Shown here piece by piece: positions 1-6,714 of a stretch of DNA of 6,802 nt. The position numbers and the translations under genes are program-made. A model generated the notes under the pieces. It made no database searches, was not told where the DNA came from, and saw only the letters and a list, made by a program, of their open reading frames with translations. Within the stretch, counting starts at the first letter, position 1. Each line of letters begins with the position of its first letter. The DNA is from Deltaproteobacteria bacterium (lineage in GTDB: Bacteria; Desulfobacterota; Binatia; DP-6): contig VBLA01000219.1 of the NCBI GenBank assembly GCA_005879245.1, positions 1 to 6,802 of the forward strand, in the 5' to 3' direction.

Positions 1-1
1 C

Positions 2-229
2 ATGAACGCGCGCGTGCGCGACGCGGTCCGGCTGGCCGGGTACCGTCTTGCCTGCTCCACGTATCCCGGCCCGGTCACCCTGGCGAGCGATCCGCTCGCC
101 GTGCCGCGAACGTTCATCGCCCGCGACGACACGCTCGCGGACTTCGCCCGCAAGCTCTCGGGTGCGTACGACTACCTTCACCGTGGCGTGCAGTTTCTTC
201 GTCGCTGGCGCTTCGCAGCAGCAGCTTGA
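2..229 (+). CDS. Probable polysaccharide deacetylase, C-terminal end (5' partial)
   Basis: Only the last 75 or so codons are present; the frame is open to the left edge, so the ATG at position 2 is probably an internal methionine. What is visible resembles the end of NodB-type polysaccharide deacetylases: an AGYRLACST strand, a PGPVTLASDP loop, the VPRTFIARDD segment (these enzymes typically close with a 'lpR..i..ddsl..F' pattern), then an amphipathic helix LADFARKLSGAYDYLHR and a basic tail rich in Arg, Trp and Ala. Such enzymes remove N- or O-acetyl groups from polysaccharides using a metal site, which would lie upstream and cannot be checked here. The stop lies 17 bases before the amidotransferase start on the same strand, suggesting one operon. 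Deacetylases of this type also occur in exosortase (XrtA/PEP-CTERM) exopolysaccharide loci, but nothing in the window proves that link. The family call rests on pattern similarity over a short piece. Confidence 0.7.
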   Translation: MNARVRDAVRLAGYRLACSTYPGPVTLASDPLAVPRTFIARDDTLADFARKLSGAYDYLHRGVQFLRRWRFAAAA

Positions 230-232
230 ATC

Positions 233-240
233 GAGGGGAG
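233..240 (+). promoter_or_regulatory. Ribosome binding site deciding the amidotransferase start
   Basis: GAGGGGAG at 233-240 lies six bases before ATG 247, ideal spacing. An in-frame TTG at 226 would add seven residues, but the family needs Cys as residue 2 so that it becomes the N-terminal nucleophile after Met removal. The site and this chemistry both fix the start at 247. Confidence 0.8.
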
Positions 241-246
241 ATTCAC

Positions 247-2199
247 ATGTGTGGCATTGCCGGACAGCTCAATCTTGATGGGCGCAACGTCAGCCCCGCG
301 GCCCGCGCCAGCGCGGCGGCCATGTGCGACGCGCTTTACCACCGCGGACCCGATGATGCGGGCCTGATCGCATCCGGGCCGCTCGTGATGGGGATGCGGC
401 GCCTGGCGATCATCGATCTCGCCGGGGGAAAGCAGCCGATCAGCAACGAGGACGGCTCGGTGAGCGTCGTGTGCAACGGCGAGATCTACAACTATCGCGA
501 GCTGGCCGCGCGTCTCCGCGCGCGGGGGCACCTCTTCCGGACGGGCAGCGACGTCGAGGTGCTGGTGCATCTCTACGAGGAGCACGGAGTCGACTTCGTC
601 CGCTACCTGCGCGGTATGTTCGCGTTCGCCCTGTGGGACCAGCGCTCCCGGCGGCTGGTCCTCGGGCGCGACCGGCTCGGCATCAAGCCGCTCCATTTCG
701 CCGTCGAGGGACGGCGGCTGATGTTCGCGTCGGAGCTGAAAGGCCTGATCGCGGGTGGGGTGAAGCGGGAGCTCAACTTCGAGGCGCTGCACCACTACCT
801 GACGCTCAGCTACGTGCCGGCGCCGCACACGATCTACGCCGGGGTCCAGAAGCTCCTCCCCGGGCACGTGCTCGTCGCCGAGGCGGGTCGGGTCCGTCTC
901 GAGCGCTACTGGCGACTCGAGCAGGTCCCCGGGCGCGACGACGTCCCCGTGGGTGAGTATGTCGAGGGGCTCCGCTCGCTCCTCGCCGATGCGGTGAAGA
1001 GCCATCTGGTGAGCGACGTGCCGATCGGCGTCTTCCTGAGCGGCGGCCTGGACTCGGCTTCCGTCCTGGCGCTCATGCGGCAGCAAGTGACCGGCCCGAT
1101 CAAAACCTTCTCGGTCGGGTTCGCCGAGACCTCCTTCAACGAGCTCGCCCGTGCCCGGGCGACGGCGACCCGCTTCGGGACCGAGCACCACGACATGGTG
1201 CTGCCCTCCTCGGTGACCGACGTGGTCCCGACGCTCATCGAGACCTTCGACGAGCCGTTCGCGGATTCCTCCGCGGTCCCGCTCTACTACCTGTCGCGAT
1301 TCGCTCGCGAGCACGTCAAGGTCGTGCTGAGCGGCGAGGGCGGCGACGAGGTCTTCGGCGGCTACGAGACCTACGTCGCGGACAAGCTCGCCCGCTGGTA
1401 CCGGGCGCTCCCCGGGATGCTCTCCCGCTCGCTGATCCCGAACCTCGTGGGTCGGCTCCCGGTGTCCCACCGCCGGGTGAGCTTCGACTACAAGGCCAAG
1501 CGTTTCGTGCAGGGCGCGCTCCGCTCGCCGGTCGGGGCGCACCTGTCGTGGAAGGAGATCTTCAGCGACGAGGCGAAGGCCGAGCTCTACGCCGACGCGG
1601 CGGGCGGCTTGCCGTCCACGGGCGAGTTCTACGCCAACACGGCGGCGGGCTGCGGGAGCAGCGACTGGCTCGCTCGCTGCCTGCACCTCGACACGCAGAT
1701 CGGGCTACCCGACGACATGCTCACCAAGGTCGATCGGGTGACGATGGCGCACGGGCTCGAAGCGCGCGTGCCGCTGCTCGATCATCCGCTGGTCGAGTTC
1801 ATGGCGAACGTGCCGAGCGAGCTGAAGCTCCGGGGCTTCCGGAAGAAGTATCTCCTCAAGCGGGCGATGCAAAATCGACTACCCCGCAATGTCCTGCGCG
1901 GTCCGAAGCGCGGGTTCAACGTGCCGATGCCCCGCTGGCTGGCGCGCGATCTCCAGGAGTTCGTACGGGACACCCTCTCGCCGGAGCGGATTGCGGCGAA
2001 CGGTGTGTTCCGCCCCGAAACGGTCACCCGCCTGATCGACGAACATACCCGGCAGGAGCGCGACCATAGCCGGAGTCTCTGGGCGCTCATCGTCCTCGAG
2101 CACTGGATGCGGGCGCAGAACGCTCCCACGGCGACGGAAGTGACCGCGACTGACGCCAACACAGAACACGAACAGGTTTCCCTCTCGCAGAAAGCATGA
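247..2199 (+). CDS. asnB: AsnB-type glutamine-dependent amidotransferase (asparagine synthase family)
   Basis: The protein is 650 residues, normal for the AsnB family. It begins MCGIAG, so Cys2 is the glutaminase nucleophile of an N-terminal class II (Ntn) glutamine amidotransferase domain (about 2-225), with further signature segments HRGPDD (32-37), NGEIYNY (77-83), SDVEVL (101-106), LRGMFAFALWD (121-131) and RDRLGIKPL (141-149). The synthetase domain (about 235-620) carries the ATP-pyrophosphatase loop SGGLDS (265-270), SGEGGDEVFGGY (361-372 or so) and the DDMLTKVDR...EARVPLLD block (489-512). Ammonia from glutamine is tunnelled to an AMP-activated carboxylate. The free-standing reaction would be aspartate to asparagine, but homologues in O-antigen and capsule loci (for example WbpS) are thought to amidate uronic acid residues, which suits this context because a UDP-HexNAc dehydrogenase lies downstream. 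The last 28 or so residues are a polar, Thr/Glu/Gln-rich tail outside the catalytic domains. The gene lies 17 bases after the deacetylase and overlaps the next start by four bases. The family is certain; the in vivo substrate is not. Confidence 0.93.
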   Translation: MCGIAGQLNLDGRNVSPAARASAAAMCDALYHRGPDDAGLIASGPLVMGMRRLAIIDLAGGKQPISNEDGSVSVVCNGEIYNYRELAARLRARGHLFRTGSDVEVLVHLYEEHGVDFVRYLRGMFAFALWDQRSRRLVLGRDRLGIKPLHFAVEGRRLMFASELKGLIAGGVKRELNFEALHHYLTLSYVPAPHTIYAGVQKLLPGHVLVAEAGRVRLERYWRLEQVPGRDDVPVGEYVEGLRSLLADAVKSHLVSDVPIGVFLSGGLDSASVLALMRQQVTGPIKTFSVGFAETSFNELARARATATRFGTEHHDMVLPSSVTDVVPTLIETFDEPFADSSAVPLYYLSRFAREHVKVVLSGEGGDEVFGGYETYVADKLARWYRALPGMLSRSLIPNLVGRLPVSHRRVSFDYKAKRFVQGALRSPVGAHLSWKEIFSDEAKAELYADAAGGLPSTGEFYANTAAGCGSSDWLARCLHLDTQIGLPDDMLTKVDRVTMAHGLEARVPLLDHPLVEFMANVPSELKLRGFRKKYLLKRAMQNRLPRNVLRGPKRGFNVPMPRWLARDLQEFVRDTLSPERIAANGVFRPETVTRLIDEHTRQERDHSRSLWALIVLEHWMRAQNAPTATEVTATDANTEHEQVSLSQKA

Positions 2200-4115
2200 A
2201 CCCCGATAATCCCCTCCACGTGAGCCTGAAGATGCAGTCGGCCGAAGGGGGCGCCGCTCTCTCCGAGCCCAGCATCGCCGAGAGCAGGACGCCGGCCCTC
2301 CCGGCGGAGTCCCAGGCCGAGGATGCCTGGATCGTCAGCTTGATCCAGCGCCTCATCGCCGCGGGGGGACTCCTCCTCCTGAGTCCACTGATCGCGCTCG
2401 TCGCCGTCGCCGTGCGCGCCTCCAGCCCGGGACCGGTTCTCTACCGCGGGACCCGGGTCGGCCGCGGGATGCGGGAGTTCACGATCTTCAAGTTCCGGAC
2501 GCTTCGCGTGGGGGCCGAGGGTGAGATCGGCGCGCGCCTCCTCGGGCCGCGTGACACCTTCTACACGTCCATTGGTCGCTTCCTGAAGCGGACCAAGCTC
2601 GACGAGCTCCCGCAGCTCTGGAACGTGCTGCGTGGCGAGATGAACTTCGTCGGGCCCCGGCCCGTCCGACCGGTCTTCCTGCAGGAGTTCATCACGACGA
2701 TTCCGGACTACGCCCGCCGCTTCGAGATGAAGCCCGGGATCACCGGTGTGGCGCAGCTCCGCGGCGGCTACTTCACGACGCCCGCGGCGAAGCTCCGCTA
2801 CGAGCTCTGGTACCGGCGCGTCCGTCGCCCGACACTCGACCTCGGCATCCTCATCCTCACGTTCGTGAAGATCCTGAACCGCTGGATCACGCTCGGCGGG
2901 CTCCTCTTCGGACTCTTCGTGTTCGTGTCGTTCATGCCGGCGGGGCTCCTGAGCGACTTCTACATCTACGCCTTCGGGGTGCGGGCGAGCGTGGCGCACC
3001 TGGCGATCGGCGGCATCGGGGCCTGGCTGGTCATCCGTCGGCGGACCGCCGGCGACCGGCTCGTCCTCTACCGAACGCCGCTCATGCTGCCGATGGCGAT
3101 CTTCGTCCTCTTCGCATTCGCCTCGGCCGGGTTCTCCCAGTACCACTACCAGGCCGCGCGCGGCGCCCTCTACTACGTCGTGACCGGTTTTCTCATCGCC
3201 TCCGGGATCGTGAACGGGACGTTCACGCGCGTGCTGGTCCAGCGCGCCGTGCAGGTGATCGCGCTCGGCGCGCTGGCGATCTCGCTGATCGGCATCGTCG
3301 AGCTCGCCATCGCGGTCGGGCCACATGCCGATACCATGGTGGCCGGCTGGCTGGCGGGCCCCGGTATCGCGGCCACGCTCGGGAGCCCGGTCGTCCTCGC
3401 GACCTACCTCGTGCTCGGCGTGCCGGCACTGCTCTACCAGTTGGCAGTGACCGAGGAGGGGCCCGAGCGGGACTTCTGGATGGCGGCGAGCACGATCTCC
3501 TTCATCGGCATCCTGCTGACCAAGAGCCCCGTCGGCATGGTGGCGCTCTCGGTGTCCGCGCTCCTCGTCGTCTGGCGTTTCTTCCCGCGGGCAGTCGTTC
3601 CCTGTGCGCTCGTGCTCGGTCCCTTCGCCTATCTCTCGGGCGGACCGACGCTCACCGAATGGCGGCAGGAGCTGTGCGGGCCGGGAGGGGCGCTTTGCGA
3701 CCTGCTCCGCCACGCGTCGTGGACGCAGCTCCTCCTCGGGATCGGACCCCGGACCCTCGGCGAGCACAACTTCAGGCCCGAGGTCATCGACCCGGAGCGG
3801 GCGAGCGCGCACATGCGGCTGAGCGTCGAGAACGGCGTGCTCGGGTGGCTCTCCGTCCTCTGGGTGCTGTGGACGGCCCTCGCCTCTCTCCTACGGGCCC
3901 AGCGTGATCTGCCGGATCCGGGCCTGCAGGCGCTCCTCTGGGCGATCTTCTGCTCCGTGGTGGGCTTCTTCATAACGCTCCAGAGCTTCAGCGCCTTCGA
4001 GAATCTGACCCTCCAGGTCTTCTTCTGGGGCTTGGTCGGCATCGGGGTTGGTGCCGCGGTGCGCTTCGGTTCGCGACGGCGCGAGTATGCCGTCGTCGTG
4101 AAGCTCGGGCACTGA
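2196..4115 (+). CDS. Fusion: initiating phosphoglycosyl transferase + O-antigen ligase/polymerase-like membrane protein
   Basis: The protein has 639 residues and two modules. Residues 1-44 are a polar leader. Residues 45-228 form a bacterial sugar transferase (ExoY/WcaJ/PglC class). It has a hydrophobic re-entrant helix with the Ser63-Pro64 kink, KFRTLR (99-104), LDELPQLWNVL (135-145) holding the catalytic Asp136-Glu137 pair, NFVGPRPVRP (150-159), and KPGITGVAQL (179-188). These enzymes move a sugar-1-phosphate from a UDP-sugar to undecaprenyl phosphate at the cytoplasmic face of the inner membrane. From about residue 230, with no linker, come roughly 11 hydrophobic segments (about 232-250, 264-281, 295-312, 323-342, 347-375, 390-417, 430-456, 463-481, 546-567, 576-596, 603-622). 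A large loop at 482-545 ends in SAHMRLSVENGVLGW, like the H-x-x-L...GllG region of WaaL/Wzy proteins; LLTKSPVGMVAL (440-451) resembles their 'lt.SRga' segment. The start overlaps the upstream stop as ATGA, indicating translational coupling; the binding site there is weak (AGAAAG). The transferase call is firm, the polymerase/ligase call good but based on topology and weak motifs. Confidence 0.88.
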   Translation: MNPDNPLHVSLKMQSAEGGAALSEPSIAESRTPALPAESQAEDAWIVSLIQRLIAAGGLLLLSPLIALVAVAVRASSPGPVLYRGTRVGRGMREFTIFKFRTLRVGAEGEIGARLLGPRDTFYTSIGRFLKRTKLDELPQLWNVLRGEMNFVGPRPVRPVFLQEFITTIPDYARRFEMKPGITGVAQLRGGYFTTPAAKLRYELWYRRVRRPTLDLGILILTFVKILNRWITLGGLLFGLFVFVSFMPAGLLSDFYIYAFGVRASVAHLAIGGIGAWLVIRRRTAGDRLVLYRTPLMLPMAIFVLFAFASAGFSQYHYQAARGALYYVVTGFLIASGIVNGTFTRVLVQRAVQVIALGALAISLIGIVELAIAVGPHADTMVAGWLAGPGIAATLGSPVVLATYLVLGVPALLYQLAVTEEGPERDFWMAASTISFIGILLTKSPVGMVALSVSALLVVWRFFPRAVVPCALVLGPFAYLSGGPTLTEWRQELCGPGGALCDLLRHASWTQLLLGIGPRTLGEHNFRPEVIDPERASAHMRLSVENGVLGWLSVLWVLWTALASLLRAQRDLPDPGLQALLWAIFCSVVGFFITLQSFSAFENLTLQVFFWGLVGIGVGAAVRFGSRRREYAVVVKLGH

Positions 4116-5360
4116 GATGGAGGTGGCGGGAGTACGACGGCGCAGACGCGGGGAACTGGCGCGCGGATGCGCGGCCGGTGCCTCGAGTGTCACGGTGACG
4201 CTCGAGCCGACGGGCTCGCGAATGAGCGACTGCGTCGCAGCGTATCCGTCGGCGCTGACCGTCAGCTCGACGGGGGTGAGGGGCATGAGCCCTGCGGCGC
4301 TCACCCGGTGCGTCGGGACGACGCCCCGCGCGTCACCGCTCCCGTCGGTCGTCGGCTCCGTGTGCGACTCCCCGCTGATGTCGCGCAGCGCGATGCGCGC
4401 CCCCGAGACCGGCTGGCCCGTGGCTGTGCGAGCCTCGACACGCACGGGGGAGAGCAAGCGCAGCGTCGCACCCCCGGCCAGATCGAGCCGCACGTCGGTC
4501 AGGTCGACGTCCACGAGGTCGTTGCTCGACGGCATCAGGGAGCGAGCCGCAACGCGGCGGCAGTGGTCGAAGGCGACCGCCTCCACCAGGTTGTCATGAG
4601 CTTCCACGAACTCCACGCACGCCGACTCGCCGCGGATGCGGCCGCCACGCACGACGTTGTTGGTCGGGACCTCGGCGCGGTCGTCGCCGTATGCCTCGAA
4701 TCGCAGGCCCGCCCCGAAGATGTTGTCGGCGAAGGTGTTTTTCGAGGCGAGGCCACGAACGACCACGGGGCGATCGGTGAAGCCATTGTCTTCGATGAGG
4801 TTCTCGCTCGCATGCTTCATGTAGAGATCGGCCGCGCCCGCTCCCTTGGCGCGATTCCGCAACAGGCGGTTCCGTTGCGCGTTGAGGATGTAGAGGTTCT
4901 CGCGGCCGTTGTCGGTGGACTGGTTGTCGATCAGCGAGTTCCCGTCCGAGCCATTGCCGATATGGATCCCCTCGTCCGCGCTCTCCCGCACGATGCAGTC
5001 CTGCACCGTGTTGTTCTGCGAGCGGCTCAGGTGGATGCCGTAGCCCACACGAGTCTTGAAGTTGCCGTTGTGGAAGGCCTCGCTGCCGATGACCTGGCTG
5101 TCGCGCGCATCGCTCAGCAGGATCCCGTAGTCGAAGCGCGTGACCTTGCAGCCGCGGACCACGGCGCCATGGGTTCCGTCGAGCTTGAGCCCGTAGGAGG
5201 GGTGGTGGTCGGTCGTGCCGGGCTCGGCGTCGGCCGCGCCGGTCACGGTGTGCCCGTGACAGTTGAGGGTGACGCCACACTCGGCGCCGAGTACGACGCG
5301 ACCCGAAGCACCGGCCACGACCAGGAGCAGCCCCAACCCCACACGGACCCGCTTCGTCAT
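3891..5360 (-). CDS. Secreted right-handed beta-helix (NosD-like) protein with C-terminal transthyretin-like domain
   Basis: Read from ATG at 5360, the protein has 489 residues. Residues 1-26 look like a signal peptide (basic MTKRVR, hydrophobic VGLGLLLVVAG, probable cleavage after VLGA), so it should be exported. After the VTLNCHGHTVTG strand (30-41), residues 55-300 or so hold repeated beta-helix rungs of the NosD/parallel beta-helix type: GLKLDGTHGAVVRGCKV, GILLSDARDSQVIGSEA, GIHLSRSQNNTVQDCIV, GIHIGNGSDGNSLIDNQ, LYILNAQRNRLLRNRA and LYMKHASENLIEDN. Residues 305-394 (VRVEARTATGQPVSGARIAL ... ELTVSADGYAA ... VTVTLEAP) look like a carboxypeptidase-regulatory or transthyretin-like sandwich. 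Beta-helix proteins of this kind often bind, cleave or epimerise polysaccharides; no DPHD epimerase motif is seen and no activity can be assigned. Residues 396-489 look unlike a folded domain, and residues 416-489 are antisense to the fusion gene, so the true C-terminus is uncertain. A longer start at 5420 would overlap the divergent gene and lacks the good binding site at 5368-5371. Confidence 0.82.
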   Translation of the reverse strand: MTKRVRVGLGLLLVVAGASGRVVLGAECGVTLNCHGHTVTGAADAEPGTTDHHPSYGLKLDGTHGAVVRGCKVTRFDYGILLSDARDSQVIGSEAFHNGNFKTRVGYGIHLSRSQNNTVQDCIVRESADEGIHIGNGSDGNSLIDNQSTDNGRENLYILNAQRNRLLRNRAKGAGAADLYMKHASENLIEDNGFTDRPVVVRGLASKNTFADNIFGAGLRFEAYGDDRAEVPTNNVVRGGRIRGESACVEFVEAHDNLVEAVAFDHCRRVAARSLMPSSNDLVDVDLTDVRLDLAGGATLRLLSPVRVEARTATGQPVSGARIALRDISGESHTEPTTDGSGDARGVVPTHRVSAAGLMPLTPVELTVSADGYAATQSLIREPVGSSVTVTLEAPAAHPRASSPRLRRRTPATSISVPELHDDGILAPSRTEAHRGTNPDADQAPEEDLEGQILEGAEALERYEEAHHGAEDRPEERLQARIRQITLGP

Positions 5361-5365
5361 GAAGC

Positions 5366-5371
5366 GCCCTC
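5366..5371 (-). promoter_or_regulatory. Ribosome binding site for the beta-helix gene
   Basis: Read on the minus strand this is GAGGGC, with the GAGG core seven bases before ATG 5360. It supports that start, directly ahead of the signal peptide, over upstream in-frame ATG codons that would run into the divergent gene. Confidence 0.6.
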
Positions 5372-5380
5372 GGTAGCAGA

Positions 5381-5390
5381 GTTTCGAAAC
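5381..5390. promoter_or_regulatory. Perfect 10-base palindrome in the divergent intergenic gap (candidate operator)
   Basis: GTTTCGAAAC is its own reverse complement and sits near the middle of the 58-base gap between the divergent starts at 5360 and 5419. CAG at 5377-5379 and CTG at 5393-5395 extend the symmetry imperfectly over 19 bases. It is more A/T-rich than its surroundings. It could be an operator shared by both genes, but a palindrome of this size is expected several times by chance in a window this long. No convincing -10/-35 pair was found next to it. Confidence 0.3.
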
Positions 5391-5404
5391 CACTGAAAGT
5401 CGGC

Positions 5405-5410
5405 GGAGGA
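5405..5410 (+). promoter_or_regulatory. Ribosome binding site for the UDP-sugar dehydrogenase
   Basis: GGAGGA, continuing into AAG, lies eight bases before ATG 5419. It is close to the ideal anti-Shine-Dalgarno match and fixes this start. Confidence 0.75.
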
Positions 5411-5418
5411 AAGCCCAC

Positions 5419-6714
5419 ATGGACCTGAGAAGCAAGATCGAGAGAAGGCAAGCACGCGTCGGCGTCATCGGAATGGGATACGTCGGCCTGCCCCTGGCGG
5501 TGGAATTTGCCCGCTCGGGGTTCGCCGTCACCGGCTTCGAGGTCGACGAGCGACGCGTGGCCGCCGTGAACAGCGGTCACAGCTACATCGGCGACGTGAC
5601 CGAGTACACGATGCGCGAGCTGGTGGACAGCAAGCGCCTCCGCGCGAGCTGCAACTTCGGCGAGCTTGCCGACATGGATACGATCAGCATCTGCGTGCCC
5701 ACGCCGCTCCGGAAGACCAAGGACCCGGACCTAACGTACATCGTGAGCGCGCTCGACGAGATCCGCCCGCGGCTCCATCGCGGCCAGCTGATCGTCCTCG
5801 AGAGCACGACCTACCCTGGCACGACCGAGGAGGTGGTGAAGCCGAAGCTGGAGGAGTCGGGGCTGGTGGCCGGCCAGGACTTCTGCCTGGCGTTCTCTCC
5901 CGAGCGGGTCGATCCAGGGAACCCGACCTACGCCACCCGCAACATCCCGAAGGTGGTGGGCGGGGTCGACCCCCACTGCACCGAGATGGCTGCCCTGCTG
6001 TACGGGCAGTGCGTCGAGCGGGTCGTGCCGGTCTCGTCGTCGCAGGTCGCCGAGATGGTGAAGCTCCTCGAGAACACCTTCCGGAGCGTCAACATCGGGT
6101 TGGTGAACGAGCTCGCGCTCCTCTGCAGCCACCTCGGCGTCGACGTGTGGGAAGTCATCGACGCGGCGGCCACCAAGCCCTTCGGCTTCCTGCCCTTCTA
6201 TCCGGGGCCGGGCCTGGGCGGCCACTGCATCCCGATCGATCCGCTCTACCTCTCGTGGAAGGCGCGCCAGAACGGCTTCGAGCCGCGCTTCATCGAGCTG
6301 GCGGCGCAGGTCAACAGCCGGATGCCGGAACACGTGGCCGAGCTCGTCACGTCCGCCCTCAACCGGCGCTCGAAGAGCGTGCGCGACAGCAACGTCCACA
6401 TCCTCGGCGTCGCGTACAAGCGTGGAGTCAGCGACTGCCGCGAGTCGCCCTCGTTGACCGTGATGAAGCTCCTCCACGAGCGGGGCGCCCGGCTCTCCTA
6501 CAGTGACCCGTACGTGCCCGAGCTCCGGGAAGAGGGTCTGGTGCTCAGCTCCATGCCGGTCCGCGACGTGCTCGCGAACGGATGCGACTGTGTCGTCATC
6601 CTGACCGATCATCCCGACTTCGACTACGCCCACGTCGCCAGCACGGCTGCTTCGATCGTGGACGCCCGGAACGCCATGCGTGGCATCGCCGGAGAGCACA
6701 TCACCCGGCTCTAA
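5419..6714 (+). CDS. wbpA: WbpA-type UDP-N-acetyl-D-glucosamine 6-dehydrogenase
   Basis: The 431-residue protein is complete and of family length (nucleotide sugar dehydrogenases run about 420-440). It should oxidise C6 of a UDP-HexNAc, most likely UDP-GlcNAc, to the uronic acid with two NAD+ in the cytoplasm. The N-terminal Rossmann domain has VGVIGMGYVGLPLA (14-27) for NAD binding, VPTPLRKTKDPDLTYI (93-108) and LESTTYPGTT (127-136). The central domain has SPERVDPG (160-167), AEMVKLLENTFR (211-222) with the conserved Lys215 and Asn219, and PGPGLGGHCIPIDP (262-275) with the catalytic Cys270. The C-terminal domain has VAYKRGVSDCRESP (331-344). The KTKDPDL and GPGLGGHCIPIDPLYLSWKA-like segments match WbpA proteins better than the UDP-glucose (Ugd) or UDP-ManNAc (WecC) dehydrogenases; UDP-GalNAc remains possible. 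The product could feed a ManNAcA-type or GlcNAcA sugar of the locus polymer. It follows a divergent gene at 58 bases and precedes a sulfatase-like gene by 38 bases, probably co-transcribed. Confidence 0.92.
   Translation: MDLRSKIERRQARVGVIGMGYVGLPLAVEFARSGFAVTGFEVDERRVAAVNSGHSYIGDVTEYTMRELVDSKRLRASCNFGELADMDTISICVPTPLRKTKDPDLTYIVSALDEIRPRLHRGQLIVLESTTYPGTTEEVVKPKLEESGLVAGQDFCLAFSPERVDPGNPTYATRNIPKVVGGVDPHCTEMAALLYGQCVERVVPVSSSQVAEMVKLLENTFRSVNIGLVNELALLCSHLGVDVWEVIDAAATKPFGFLPFYPGPGLGGHCIPIDPLYLSWKARQNGFEPRFIELAAQVNSRMPEHVAELVTSALNRRSKSVRDSNVHILGVAYKRGVSDCRESPSLTVMKLLHERGARLSYSDPYVPELREEGLVLSSMPVRDVLANGCDCVVILTDHPDFDYAHVASTAASIVDARNAMRGIAGEHITRL

Noticed and set aside
226..246. Upstream in-frame TTG at 226 as start of the amidotransferase
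   Set aside because: It would bury the catalytic Cys behind eight residues and would overlap its own ribosome binding site.
178..1686. Long minus-strand open frame (502 codons) opposite the amidotransferase gene
   Set aside because: It is Arg/Glu/Val-rich with no recognisable motif and lies wholly opposite conserved AsnB sequence; long antisense frames are expected at this GC content.
1782..3812. Very long minus-strand open frame (676 codons) across two plus-strand genes
   Set aside because: Its composition is dominated by Arg, Glu, Asp and His with no domain pattern, and it spans conserved motifs of both real genes, including their junction. It is a codon-bias shadow.
4116..4172. Short stretch between the fusion stop and the end of the beta-helix folded domains, checked for a bidirectional terminator or small RNA
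   Set aside because: No hairpin with a T run and no other signal was seen; the minus-strand frame simply continues through it.
4167..5396. Plus-strand open frame (409 codons) opposite the beta-helix gene
   Set aside because: The minus-strand frame has a signal peptide, rung repeats and a good binding site; this one shows only low-complexity Arg/Ala/Val sequence.
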